NCBI GenBank assembly: GCA_945902075.1
Contig: CAMDMA010000022.1
Coordinates: forward strand, 1-54,896
DNA from: Candidatus Kuenenia stuttgartensis
Lineage (GTDB): Bacteria; Planctomycetota; Phycisphaerae; Phycisphaerales; SM1A02
DNA: 54,896 bases
Direction: 5' to 3'
Part shown: positions 36,570-45,216 of the stretch, in pieces
How the letters are laid out: each line of letters begins with the position of its first letter
Numbering within the stretch: position 1 is the first letter of the stretch
Position numbers and translations under genes: made by a program
The notes under the pieces: generated by a model
What the model saw: only the letters and a program-made list of their open reading frames with translations
Databases searched by the model: none
What the model was told of the DNA's origin: nothing

Positions 36570-37271
36570 TTACTTCTTTGCGAGCTTCTTCGCCTTGCGC
36601 TTGAAAAGTCTTGTCGCGCCGCGAATGAACAGATAACCATCGTTTGCGCCTGGGACCGGCCCCTTCACCAGCAGCAGGTTCTTCTCCACGTCGATCTTCA
36701 CGACGTCGAGGCTGCGCACAGTGACGCGCTCATTTCCCATTTGGCCAGCCATGCGCTTGCCCTTCTTGATCTTGGCGCCGTGACCACGGTCTGTGCCGTG
36801 GGAGCCGATGCTGCCCGACGTGCGGTGCTTGCGCTCCGTGCCGTGGGTTGCGCTCATGCCCTTGAAGTTGTGGCGCTTCATCACGCCGGCAAAACCCTTG
36901 CCTTTGCTTGTGCCGATGACATCGACGTATGCAGTGCCATCGAAGGCATTCACGTCGATCACCTGACCAAGTTCGAACGCGTTTGCTGCGGCATCATCGG
37001 CCACGCGCATCTCGCGGTGGAGACGCTTTGGCGTCGTGCCAGCTTTCATGTCGTGGGCAATCATCGGCATCGACGAGTTGCGGGCCTTCATGTCTTCAAA
37101 GGCGATTTGGACTGCGGCGTAACCGTCGCGATCGGTGGTCTTGACCTGCGTGACGACGCAAGGACCGGCCTCGATCACAGTGACGGGGATGTTCTTGCCA
37201 TCAGGAAGGAAGTATCGCGTCATGCCGATCTTGCGACCGAGGATGGCGACCTTACAGGGCTTGTTACTCAT
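36570..37271 (-). CDS. rplC: 50S ribosomal protein L3 (uL3)
   Basis: A 233-residue uL3. VAILGRKIGMTRYFLPDGK starts the barrel; KGKGFAGVMKRHNFKGM is the extended loop reaching the peptidyl transferase centre; GTDRGHGAKIKKGKRMAGQM follows. The gap to rplD (253 bp) is the widest in the cluster after the leader and shows no gene. Confidence 0.97.
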   Translation of the reverse strand: MSNKPCKVAILGRKIGMTRYFLPDGKNIPVTVIEAGPCVVTQVKTTDRDGYAAVQIAFEDMKARNSSMPMIAHDMKAGTTPKRLHREMRVADDAAANAFELGQVIDVNAFDGTAYVDVIGTSKGKGFAGVMKRHNFKGMSATHGTERKHRTSGSIGSHGTDRGHGAKIKKGKRMAGQMGNERVTVRSLDVVKIDVEKNLLLVKGPVPGANDGYLFIRGATRLFKRKAKKLAKK

Positions 37272-37398
37272 TAATGCCGTACTTTCTAGGGGTTTTCGTC
37301 AGGGGTTCGATCTCGGGGTTTCCCGCCGATGACCGCACATGACGCTCTTGATGGAGCCTCGCAGGAACATCCTGTGAGACTGGTTAAGGCGCGGTTGA

Positions 37399-37456
37399 GG
37401 CCTTCTGTCAGGCCTTCTATCAGGCCTTCTATCAGGCCTTCTATCAGGCCTTGATT
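37399..37456. repeat. 12-bp tandem repeat spanning the rpsJ stop codon, about five copies
   Basis: GGCCTTCTATCA (plus strand) repeats from 37399; the first copy has GTCA, the last is partial. The array fills part of the rpsJ-rplC gap and extends into rpsJ, so that one copy supplies the rpsJ stop (37444-37446). Confidence 0.93.
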
Positions 37457-37752
37457 CGGAGGAACACGCCCGCCGGAACAACGAGGCGCTGAAGCGCATC
37501 GGTCGTGCGGTGATTCCACTCGGTGATGTCGATCACGCGCTTGTGGGTGCGGATTTCGAACTGCTCGCGCGACTTCTTATCGATGAAGGGGGAGCGAAGA
37601 ACGGTGTAAATCTCGCGGCGCGTTGGCAGCGGAATCGGACCCGCAACTCGGGCGCCAGTGCGCTTGGCCTGGTCAACAATCTCGCGCGCCGAAGCGTCGA
37701 GGGCTTGATGGTCGTAGGCTTCCATGCGGATTCGGAACTTGCCACCAGTCAT
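37444..37752 (-). CDS. rpsJ: 30S ribosomal protein S10 (uS10)
   Basis: A 102-residue uS10 (also NusE). [40 protein letters not shown] and THKRVIDI are standard. ATG 37752 is chosen from homology and from GGAG six nt upstream; upstream in-frame ATGs at 37812 and 37833 would add non-homologous residues. First gene of the S10-spc-alpha run. Confidence 0.97.
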   Translation of the reverse strand: MTGGKFRIRMEAYDHQALDASAREIVDQAKRTGARVAGPIPLPTRREIYTVLRSPFIDKKSREQFEIRTHKRVIDITEWNHRTTDALQRLVVPAGVFLRIKA

Positions 37753-38179
37753 CGTGAGCTCCAGGGCAACCTTGGGGTTGCGTAAGTTCTTTGCGTCGCT
37801 TCTGTCGTTCATCCTCGCGGCTGGATCGCGCACCGCGCGTGATCCAGATCAGGCAAATTCACTCGTGAATTCGCGAGGTTCTTGTCGGAACACTCTTCGC
37901 GCATACAGCAGCGCGAACACCCACTTGCCAACGCCGAGTCGCGAGATGCGCATCGACGACTGCGCCTGCCAACCGAGGGCGAATGCCAACGGCCGAACAG
38001 GCGAGAATCGCCAAAGATAGCGAATCCTCGCTTGTTGTCAATGCGTCAACTGTCCAGGGCGGGCGTGGTTTCCGAGAGAGCGCGTTATCGGAGAGTCTGC
38101 CGCGCAGCGAAATGGTCGAGGAAAATTGCGGGCTCCTGCCCCTGCTCCTTTGAAGTTCTCCTGACACAGCCCGTCACGC
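37753..38179. other. S10 cluster leader and divergent intergenic region
   Basis: About 427 bp without a credible gene. It contains the S10 promoter (38014-38041) and the roughly 255-nt leader of the rpsJ transcript, plus whatever promoter serves the divergent exported-protein gene. No tRNA found. Confidence 0.6.
38014..38041 (-). promoter_or_regulatory. Sigma70-type promoter of the S10-spc-alpha cluster
   Basis: On the minus strand a perfect -35 TTGACA (38041-38036) is followed after 16 bp by TATCTT (38019-38014), a good -10. A second TTGACG lies 8 bp upstream of the -35. Transcription would begin near 38007, about 255 nt before rpsJ, leaving space for a regulatory leader of the sort L4 acts on in E. 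coli. Confidence 0.75.
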
Positions 38180-39727
38180 ATGCAGTGTGGCCGTAGCATT
38201 GCGGACGTGACGCACAGCAAGAGCTCATTCGATTCGTCTTTCGACCGCAGGTCCATCGTTTGTCGCAGCAAACGCGCGTTTGCGCTGGGAATCGCGGCTG
38301 TGATGACGTTGGAGCTCGCACCTCTTTGTCCTGCAGCCGTGCGCTTCTCGGACGACACGCCTCCCAAAACTCTTCCGGCTCCAACAGACCGACGCGCCGA
38401 AGGGCGTCTGGATGATCGTGGTGATGGATTGGCGGCGTCCCCTCTTGATGGTGACTTACTTGGCTTCACCATGCGCGTGCCCGTCGGCACCAATGTTCGC
38501 GTCGAACGCGCGCCAGTCGCCAATTACCTGCTCTCCGAAGCTGGCGAGGTTCCAGCGTGGCGACTTCGCGTAAGCGCACTCGCCGCCTCGCGCGCGGAGA
38601 CCACGGCAAAATCGCAATGTAAAGCGTATCTCGACGAATTGCGCGCGAAGGAGCAACAGTTTGAGACGCTCGTTGATGAGCCACGCACGATCGCCGGAAA
38701 GGACGCGCATCTATTTTACATCTCTGTTCCTCTCGAGGGAGGCGAGCGCGGCGTGACCGGCACACTGGTTGTTCCAAACGGTCCGGACAATTACCTCGTG
38801 CTTTCGATTCTTGCTGTTGGCGCAGAGTTCAACCGCGTGCGACCTCTGCTTGACCGCTGCTTCGACAGCCTTGTGCTCAAGGACTTTCGCGAGGTTGCCG
38901 TCGAACGCGTTGATCTCCTAAGCCGTGGGAATCTGCTGCTTTCGCGATTTACACCCGAAGTTTTGCGTGCGACTGTTTCCGAAGTGCCGGCCTACTACCG
39001 AATGTGGCGACCGGATCCGAGTGGTGGCCAAAAGGACTTCGGTTATGTGGTTGTGCGCGTCCTTGAGGGCAAGCGCGGTGAAGTGGATGCGTCGCGCGAT
39101 CGAAGTAAACTCAAGGGCGACGATGCCGATTCTGGCCTGCTCGCAACAGTGGATGCACGCGTGGTGGTGAACGACGATCCATCGCACACGATTGATGTGC
39201 AGAGCCGCTACTTCATGACTTGGGATCGCGTGAGCGAGGGCTGGTCGATCCGTTCAACCGAACGGCAACGCCGCGCGAGTCGGTCGAGCGCACAAACTGG
39301 CGTACGTGCTGCGCCGAGCACGGGCGAACCGAAGCAAAAGATTAAAGTTATCTCGGCAACACTCGACGGACTCGTACGAGAGCCACACGAGTGGCCGATG
39401 CCGCCGGCCTATGTTTCGCAGGCGGAACTCATTGTGCTTGGTCAACTGCTTCCCCACAATATCGGCACAGAGACGCTCGAATTCATGGACTACGCATTCG
39501 ACCAGCGCGATGAGAAACTTCCGCAGCGCCGCGAGCTCTGGACGAAAACGAACGATGGTTTCCGGCTCGAAACCCGCTTCGGAAGCTCACCGGCAAAGCT
39601 TGTGCAAGAGTTTGATCCGAAGGGTCGACGCGTCCGTCGCATCGACTTTGATGGAACCGTGACTGAGTTGATCGAGCTTGAGCAACTGCGTCGGATCTGG
39701 AAGTCGAAAGGGCTTCCCGTCGATTGA
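38180..39727 (+). CDS. Exported protein of unknown function
   Basis: A 515-residue protein with an N-terminal signal-like segment (RAFALGIAAVMTLELAPLCPA, cut probably after A-A) preceded by a long Ser/Arg-rich n-region; GTG at 38207 would shorten it. No enzyme motif is recognised. The middle region (residues ~85-250) reads like an alpha/beta domain assessing a fitted value (FTMRVPVGTNVRVERAPVA, FYISVPLEGGERGVTGTLVV), similar in feel to PsbP- or DUF1795-like folds, but that is only an impression. The stop overlaps the ATG of the following lipoprotein gene (TGATG), so the two are probably made together and act at the cell envelope. Confidence 0.75.
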   Translation: MQCGRSIADVTHSKSSFDSSFDRRSIVCRSKRAFALGIAAVMTLELAPLCPAAVRFSDDTPPKTLPAPTDRRAEGRLDDRGDGLAASPLDGDLLGFTMRVPVGTNVRVERAPVANYLLSEAGEVPAWRLRVSALAASRAETTAKSQCKAYLDELRAKEQQFETLVDEPRTIAGKDAHLFYISVPLEGGERGVTGTLVVPNGPDNYLVLSILAVGAEFNRVRPLLDRCFDSLVLKDFREVAVERVDLLSRGNLLLSRFTPEVLRATVSEVPAYYRMWRPDPSGGQKDFGYVVVRVLEGKRGEVDASRDRSKLKGDDADSGLLATVDARVVVNDDPSHTIDVQSRYFMTWDRVSEGWSIRSTERQRRASRSSAQTGVRAAPSTGEPKQKIKVISATLDGLVREPHEWPMPPAYVSQAELIVLGQLLPHNIGTETLEFMDYAFDQRDEKLPQRRELWTKTNDGFRLETRFGSSPAKLVQEFDPKGRRVRRIDFDGTVTELIELEQLRRIWKSKGLPVD

Positions 39728-40524
39728 TGCGTTGCGTGCTCGTTGCCCACGCGTTGGTCGTTGTCGCGTTTCTTGCGGCTGGATGCGTTTCAGCACCTCG
39801 CGTCGAAACTGCAGTTGCGCCGCCGAGTTTCAGCGCTGGTGCGCTCGTCGAGTCGACGCGCGTGGTTCGCGCGGACGACCTCGTACGCGCACCGGGGACA
39901 ATCGCAACCTACGCCGTGCTGAGCGGTCGCCGCCAAGGCGCGACACTCGAACAACGCCACGATTTCAGCATGAATTCACCTGATGGGCGCGAACTCGTGA
40001 TTTCGGAACGCATGCGAAAAAGACCCACGGACGCTTGGGTCGACTCCGAGCGCATGAGTCTCACGCGGTCCGACGACGGTCTTTTTATCCTTCGAGAAGT
40101 CGCGACACCCGAAGAGGATTCGTTGAGCCGATTTGACGATGGGCTTGCGTTCGCGGCGCCAGAACTTGAGAGTGGCGAATCGCTCGATGGCGCATCGACA
40201 ATGACCGTACGCACCCTCGTTGCGGGTAAGCCGCGCGGGACGGGCGAGGCGACGCGATCCCTACGCATCGTTGGCGAGTGTGACATCAATCTCTGTGGCC
40301 TACCGACGCGCGCGATCGTGCTTGAGTTGGTGTTTGATGTCACGCTTGACGTCGCGACCGCGCATGTCGTCTCGGAGGTCTATGTCGTTCCTGGACGCGG
40401 AATCGTGGCGGAAGTGCGGCGCGAAGATGTGCGTATTCTTGGGATCATTCCGCGGCGACGAGATGAAACGATCGTACTCGTCGATTTCATCGCACCGAAT
40501 CCATACGCGACCAAGGTGCGATGA
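39727..40524 (+). CDS. Putative lipoprotein of unknown function
   Basis: A 265-residue protein with a lipoprotein signal peptide: VAHALVVVAFLAAGC places the lipidated Cys near residue 20. The rest is beta-rich without recognised motifs; two Cys (GECDINLCG) may form a disulfide. Its ATG overlaps the stop of the upstream exported protein by 1 nt, so the pair forms an operon. Confidence 0.78.
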   Translation: MRCVLVAHALVVVAFLAAGCVSAPRVETAVAPPSFSAGALVESTRVVRADDLVRAPGTIATYAVLSGRRQGATLEQRHDFSMNSPDGRELVISERMRKRPTDAWVDSERMSLTRSDDGLFILREVATPEEDSLSRFDDGLAFAAPELESGESLDGASTMTVRTLVAGKPRGTGEATRSLRIVGECDINLCGLPTRAIVLELVFDVTLDVATAHVVSEVYVVPGRGIVAEVRREDVRILGIIPRRRDETIVLVDFIAPNPYATKVR

Positions 40525-40591
40525 CGCATCGTCCCGCATCCAAACCACTTTCGGACATCCTCGACTATCTCACCCCTTTTCATCGCCCCAA

Positions 40592-41350
40592 ATGTCCACG
40601 ATCGTCCCCCGTATCCTCATCGCCATTCCCGTCTTCAATGAGGAGCGTTCGGTCGACCGTGTGCTGACCGAGGTCGCGCGTCATGCTGCATGCTTTGAGG
40701 GCGACATTCTTGTCATCGACGACGGCTCGACGGATGCCACGCCCTCGATGCTCGCGCGACATCCAGTCGAAGTGATTCGCCACGGTAAGAACCGCGGCTA
40801 TGGCCGTGCAATGCAGGACATGCTTGAGTGGGCAGAGTTTCGCCGCTACGACTGGGTGATTTCTATGGATTGCGACGAGCAGCATGAGCCGGCGAGTTTG
40901 CCCGATTTCGCGCACGCTGCAGCGCAATGCGACGCGGACATCGTTTCTGGATCGCGTTACATCGACGAGTCGCTCCCTGGTGACCCTGCACCCGAGGATC
41001 GCCGTCGGATCAATGCGCTCTTGACGACGGAACTCAATGATCGACTTTCGCTTGGGATCACCGATGCGTTCTGCGGCTACAAGGCCTATCGCGCGGCGGC
41101 GTGTGCATCACTTGCCCTCGACATCAATGGATACGACTTTCCGATGCAATTCTGGGTGCAAGCACGCGCGGCTGGGCTACGTGTGCGCGAGTTGCCCGTG
41201 CGACGCATTTATGTGGATATGACCCGCACTTTCGGTGGCGGGCTCGATGAACCCAATCGACGACTCGCGACCTACCGCGCAACGATGCACCGCGAGATTC
41301 GGCGCTGCGCTGCGCGGCTTCCGGTGCATGCACTCGAGGGGCTCTCTTGA
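40592..41350 (+). CDS. Family 2 glycosyltransferase, dolichol-phosphate-mannose-synthase-like
   Basis: A 252-residue GT-A fold enzyme without membrane helices. The opening ILIAIPVFNEERSVDRVL, the nucleotide-sugar motif IDDGSTDATPSML and the metal-binding SMDCDEQHEPASL (DxD-like) are seen, then SGSRYI and FCGYKAYR, typical of polyprenyl-phosphate sugar transferases. It probably transfers a hexose to a lipid carrier or lipid-linked acceptor. ATG 40592 is chosen because homology begins there. It overlaps the next gene by 4 nt (TTGA), so the two proteins may work together. Confidence 0.88.
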   Translation: MSTIVPRILIAIPVFNEERSVDRVLTEVARHAACFEGDILVIDDGSTDATPSMLARHPVEVIRHGKNRGYGRAMQDMLEWAEFRRYDWVISMDCDEQHEPASLPDFAHAAAQCDADIVSGSRYIDESLPGDPAPEDRRRINALLTTELNDRLSLGITDAFCGYKAYRAAACASLALDINGYDFPMQFWVQARAAGLRVRELPVRRIYVDMTRTFGGGLDEPNRRLATYRATMHREIRRCAARLPVHALEGLS

Positions 41351-42579
41351 AGAGTGTCTGTGTATTCGGTCGTCTCTTGGCAGAATGGCGCGCGGAATCA
41401 CGCGCCGCGCTTGGGCTACCGACAGACAGATTTATCGTGATGACAGGTCATCAGGCGGGAATCTGGCACGCTGGAATCGCGGAAAAGTTTATCGTTGGTG
41501 CGCGGCTTGCCGCCGAGCGCGATGGTGTTCTCGTCCACGTTGTGATTGATCACGATCTGAATGATGCCTCTCTCGTTGCGTTTCCTGCACTTATCGCAGG
41601 CAAACTCGTTCGGCTCGCACTTGAGCGGTCACCGCGCGCCGTGATAGGCGCGCCCAATGCGCTTAAAAAACCGATTCGGACGATGCGACCGGAGCGCGCA
41701 CACGAACTGCCTGCAGAGATTGAGGCGCCACTCGCCTTGATCGAAGGTGCGATCGCCGCCGAACGCGGGCGTGAGAATCTTGCGATGCAAATGGCGTATG
41801 CAGCCAATGCACTGCTTGCGCGACAGGCTCGCGTTGACCACACCGTGGCCGCAACGACCATAGCGGAACTGTCACTTTCGCAGGCGATTCGAACAAACTT
41901 TGCATCGATGCGCGATGCGTACAACACCGCGGTCGCAGGTGAGCGCATCGCGCCACTCGCGGCGCGCGAACTTCCGTTCTGGACGCTCGAACGCAACCGC
42001 GCGTCACGAGAACCGATGTTCGAGGGCGATACAGCGGAACGCATCGCCCCGCGCGCACTCACGCTCACAGCGATCGCGCGACTCGTACTCTGCGACACCT
42101 TTATCCACGGTACGGGTGGTGCTCGCTACGACCGCGCGATGGAGTGCTGGGTCGGCGAGGCACTCGGCGAAGATGTACGCGCTGCGCTTGCGCCGATGGT
42201 GGTCGCGACCGCCACGAAGCTTGCCCCGCTCGCAAGGTTCGTGCCACCATTTGACTCGACAGCAACGCCCCGCGCGCTGCGCGCACTCGAACAGGATCCA
42301 TTCGGCGATGATGGACGCACAAAGCGCGCGCTCCGCGAAGCGATCACCGGTTCGCGCGCCGAGAAACGCGCAGCTTTTGTCGCGATGCGCCGCGCCATCC
42401 TCGATGGCCGCGCCACGCGCGCGGCAGAACTTGACGCACTGCGCGCCCGGATCAACGCAAACTCCGAGGCGCTTGCCGCCCACACGCTTGCGAGCGACCG
42501 GACCTGGCCCTTTCCGTTTTCGTGGCTTCAACTTGTGAACGCCGAGTCGCCCTGCGACGGCTCGCTGCGCGTGGGCTGA
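41347..42579 (+). CDS. Uncharacterised protein with BshC-like N-terminal motif
   Basis: A 410-residue cytosolic protein. FIVMTGHQAGIWHAGIAEKF near residue 30 recalls the VTGQQAG segment of BshC, the cysteine-adding enzyme of bacillithiol synthesis, and HVVIDHDLNDA is placed like the D-x-D/H block of that family. A later motif, FIHGTGGARYDRA, looks conserved but I cannot name its role. The homology is distant, so bacillithiol-type chemistry is only a hypothesis. The TTG start lies within the glycosyltransferase stop, with GAGGGG five nt upstream, so translation is coupled. Confidence 0.6.
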   Translation: MKSVCVFGRLLAEWRAESRAALGLPTDRFIVMTGHQAGIWHAGIAEKFIVGARLAAERDGVLVHVVIDHDLNDASLVAFPALIAGKLVRLALERSPRAVIGAPNALKKPIRTMRPERAHELPAEIEAPLALIEGAIAAERGRENLAMQMAYAANALLARQARVDHTVAATTIAELSLSQAIRTNFASMRDAYNTAVAGERIAPLAARELPFWTLERNRASREPMFEGDTAERIAPRALTLTAIARLVLCDTFIHGTGGARYDRAMECWVGEALGEDVRAALAPMVVATATKLAPLARFVPPFDSTATPRALRALEQDPFGDDGRTKRALREAITGSRAEKRAAFVAMRRAILDGRATRAAELDALRARINANSEALAAHTLASDRTWPFPFSWLQLVNAESPCDGSLRVG

Positions 42580-42735
42580 GCGACATCGGCGCTCGACGCG
42601 CGCAGCGCGACATGCCGAGATTTTGCACGTTTATCATGTTTTACAGTGGCGATCACTCTGATTTCGGTTTGAGATATCGAAGTTGCAATGTGTCTTGCGC
42701 AACGACTCGCAAAACCCATCCTCGCGAACCCAACC

Positions 42736-43122
42736 ATGAAAATCGCAAAGCACGACATTCCCGCACGAATCAACGTCCCAGGTGCCATTGCCCGTCAGAC
42801 GCTCAACTTTGGTGATGCGACCGGTTACGGGGCGATTGCCGGAGAGTACTTTTCGCTCAAGCAGGGCACGGACATCGCGCCCCTTCTCAAAGGGCTCGAG
42901 TCCAATCTCTGCCAATCCCCACATTGGGGATACATGATGGAAGGGACGGTCACCGTGACATACTCCGATGGAACAGAGGAGACCGTCGTCGGTGGAGATT
43001 TGTTTTTCTGGCCACCAGGCCACTCCGTTCGCGTGAGTGCTGATGCCGAAATCATCTTGTTTAGCCCACAAACGGAGCACTGCGCCGTCGTCGAGCACTT
43101 GCGCAAACAGTTGAGCCCGTGA
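42736..43122 (+). CDS. Cupin-domain protein
   Basis: A 128-residue single cupin barrel. The paired motifs are HWGYMMEGTVTVTYSDG and GGDLFFWPPGHSVRV. The first His and the second-motif His are present, but the usual second His of motif 1 is Tyr, so metal binding may differ. Function unknown; small cupins are often sensors or dioxygenases. An upstream in-frame ATG at 42688 is less likely. The stop codon lies inside a perfect 9-bp hairpin. Confidence 0.8.
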   Translation: MKIAKHDIPARINVPGAIARQTLNFGDATGYGAIAGEYFSLKQGTDIAPLLKGLESNLCQSPHWGYMMEGTVTVTYSDGTEETVVGGDLFFWPPGHSVRVSADAEIILFSPQTEHCAVVEHLRKQLSP

Positions 43123-43135
43123 CATTTCACGGGCT
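43114..43135 (+). terminator. Hairpin at the end of the cupin gene
   Basis: AGCCCGTGA (43114-43122, including the stop) pairs perfectly with TCACGGGCT (43127-43135) over a CATT loop. There is no T-tract, so it may be a Rho-dependent or 3'-end-protecting structure. Confidence 0.5.
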
Positions 43136-43218
43136 GCCGTGACGGCGGGCTTCGCGGATTGCGAATGGACCACGTTGCCCGGGCCGAGGGTTTCGCCCAC
43201 GCAGATTCAGATACGGAT

Positions 43219-43258
43219 CACGTGGCTTATCACGTGGCTTATCACGTGGCTTATCACG
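43219..43258. repeat. 12-bp tandem repeat in a convergent gap
   Basis: CACGTGGCTTAT occurs three times head to tail, plus a partial fourth copy, between the cupin gene and the convergent exonuclease-like gene. The unit contains the palindrome CACGTG. Confidence 0.93.
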
Positions 43259-43277
43259 TTGCGTCGCGCCGCTCCGC

Positions 43278-44255
43278 TTACACCAGCGGATCCGGACGGT
43301 ACACCTTTGTGTCGAGCGCCCAAACTTTGTCGGTCCATTCGCCGCCGCCCGCGAACTCCCGTTTGGCCGCAGAGAGCGACGCTTGGGTCTTCGCGTCAAG
43401 ATTGTCGAGCATCGCCACAAACACCGCCTCGGGCGTCGCAGGCACCTTTGCTGCGCCATGCTCTAGGAGCCCGTGGTGCGACACAAGAATGTGCTGCAGC
43501 ACACGCAGGGTTTCACCGGGGAGTCGTTCACTTGAACTCCGCGCAGCAGCTGCGGCCTTGATTTGAAGCCAAATTGCGCCGCGAACGACATGTCCGATGA
43601 GTTGCCCGTCGGTCGTGTAATTGAATCCACGTTCCCAATCGAGCTCGACGGTTTTCCCAAGATCGTGGGCAAAGAGCGAGAACAAAACGAGATCACGATT
43701 GAGCCCCGGATAGAGCGGGAGCATCCGATCAGCGAGCTCCATCATCTGATGCGTGTGCTCAAGGAGTCCGCCGATCCACGCATGGTGCACGCTCATTGCC
43801 GCAGGCGCGCGCCGAAAATCTTCCATCAGTCGCTCGTCACCGAGGTACTGCTCTGCGAGCGCGCGCATCGACGGATGTGCCATCGACCGGAGTAACTCCG
43901 AGACGCGGCCAAACATCTCACCGATATCTTTCGTCGTCGACGGCAGCAGCGCGAGCATTTCATCACCAGTCACCTCGCGGGGCTCGATCTGCTCAAGGAT
44001 GAGTTGGATCTGCCCTTGATACGCCTGCGTCGACCCACGAATAAACACGAATCCTGCTTGCGCGATCGCGTCGAACTGCGGCTCCTCAAAACTCCATGCA
44101 CGCGCGGAGATTTCGCCACTCGCGTCGCGGATCATGCATTTCAGATACGACTTATTGGTGCGCGTTTGCGCGAGTTGCGGATTGACGATGGAGTACACGC
44201 CCTCGACGTAGGTTCGGTCGGTGAGCGTTGCGATGCGCTGGTGGTCACGGGACAT
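43278..44255 (-). CDS. 3'-5' exoribonuclease YhaM-like (OB fold plus HD domain)
   Basis: A 325-residue protein. The N-terminal ~110 residues form an OB-type nucleic-acid fold (VYSIVNPQLAQTRTNKSYLK, GEISARAWSF, QIQLILEQIEPRE). The C-terminal part is an HD-type metal hydrolase: HHAWIGGLLEHTHQMM, then FSLFAHDLGKT with the HD pair, and ILVSHHG. This two-domain layout matches YhaM/CbfI-type exoribonucleases, which shorten RNA ends. It closes an operon-like minus-strand chain with nnrD, 34 nt upstream. Confidence 0.85.
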   Translation of the reverse strand: MSRDHQRIATLTDRTYVEGVYSIVNPQLAQTRTNKSYLKCMIRDASGEISARAWSFEEPQFDAIAQAGFVFIRGSTQAYQGQIQLILEQIEPREVTGDEMLALLPSTTKDIGEMFGRVSELLRSMAHPSMRALAEQYLGDERLMEDFRRAPAAMSVHHAWIGGLLEHTHQMMELADRMLPLYPGLNRDLVLFSLFAHDLGKTVELDWERGFNYTTDGQLIGHVVRGAIWLQIKAAAAARSSSERLPGETLRVLQHILVSHHGLLEHGAAKVPATPEAVFVAMLDNLDAKTQASLSAAKREFAGGGEWTDKVWALDTKVYRPDPLV

Positions 44256-44289
44256 CTCGCCACTGTAACGGGAAGAATCGCACGCGCCG

Positions 44290-45216
44290 TTAGCCTCGAC
44301 GCATCTCGCTCATGGCGTCGGGAATAAGGTCGGCAATCTCGTGTGCAAGCGCGCCGGAATCGCCGTGCGCGGCACACCAGAGGTCGCCCGCGCGCGCGTG
44401 CGCTTCGACTGCGAGCGCGGCGAGCGTGCCGGCAGAAAGGCCGTGCTTCGCACCAAACTGCGCAAACAACGCACTCACAACGCCCGCGAGCACATCACCG
44501 CTTCCGCCGGTCGCAAGTGCGGCGTTGCCTCGGTCGCAACGCCAAGCCTGCAAGCCATCGCTCGTGACCGTACCAGCGCCCTTGAGTACGACCACCGAAC
44601 CGAGCCGCTGCGCGAGCGTCATCGCGGCCGCCGGCCGCGTGGCTCGCTCGATGCAATCAACATCGAGCCCAAGCGAGTCGGCGAGCATACGCGCCTCGCC
44701 CGGATGCGGCGTAAACACAGCGATTCCTCGCAAATCGCGACCGGGATCTCGATGCGCGGCAAACGCGCGGATCGCATCCGCATCAAGGACAAGCGGCATC
44801 TCGCCAAGCGAAACCAGCCGCATCACCATCGATTCAACCGACGGTGCGCGCCCAAGTGCGGGCCCGACAAGTGTCACCGTCGCGTCACGTCGCGCAAGAT
44901 CAATCGACTCCGCAGCCTCCGATGCGAGAAGTGCGCCCTCACCATCAACCGCAAGTGGCACAATCACCGATTCAGGCAGCATGAGAAGCGCTTCATGCGC
45001 GAGCGGTTCTGGTACCGCAACGATCACGCGACCAGCACCCGCACGCAACGCGCCCCGCGCGGCGAGCATCGCGCCACCAAGCATCTTGCGCGGCGTATGC
45101 GCGCAGCCACCGATCACGAGAACCGTGCCGAAGGTGCCCTTGTGCCCCTCGGTCGCACGCGTCGGTAAAGGCGCGAGCGCACTGAATGGCGGCGAATTTC
45201 CGGGGGATTCTGTCAC
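44290..45216 (-). CDS. nnrD: ADP-dependent NAD(P)H-hydrate dehydratase
   Basis: A 308-residue ribokinase-fold enzyme that restores NAD(P)H from its damaged hydrate using ADP. LVIGGCAHTPRKMLGGAMLA, the substrate region FTPHPGEARML and the nucleotide signature NAALATGGSGDVLAG are diagnostic. The partner epimerase domain (nnrE) is not fused here and not adjacent. Its GTG start overlaps the stop of the transglutaminase gene (GTGA). Confidence 0.93.
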   Translation of the reverse strand: MTESPGNSPPFSALAPLPTRATEGHKGTFGTVLVIGGCAHTPRKMLGGAMLAARGALRAGAGRVIVAVPEPLAHEALLMLPESVIVPLAVDGEGALLASEAAESIDLARRDATVTLVGPALGRAPSVESMVMRLVSLGEMPLVLDADAIRAFAAHRDPGRDLRGIAVFTPHPGEARMLADSLGLDVDCIERATRPAAAMTLAQRLGSVVVLKGAGTVTSDGLQAWRCDRGNAALATGGSGDVLAGVVSALFAQFGAKHGLSAGTLAALAVEAHARAGDLWCAAHGDSGALAHEIADLIPDAMSEMRRG

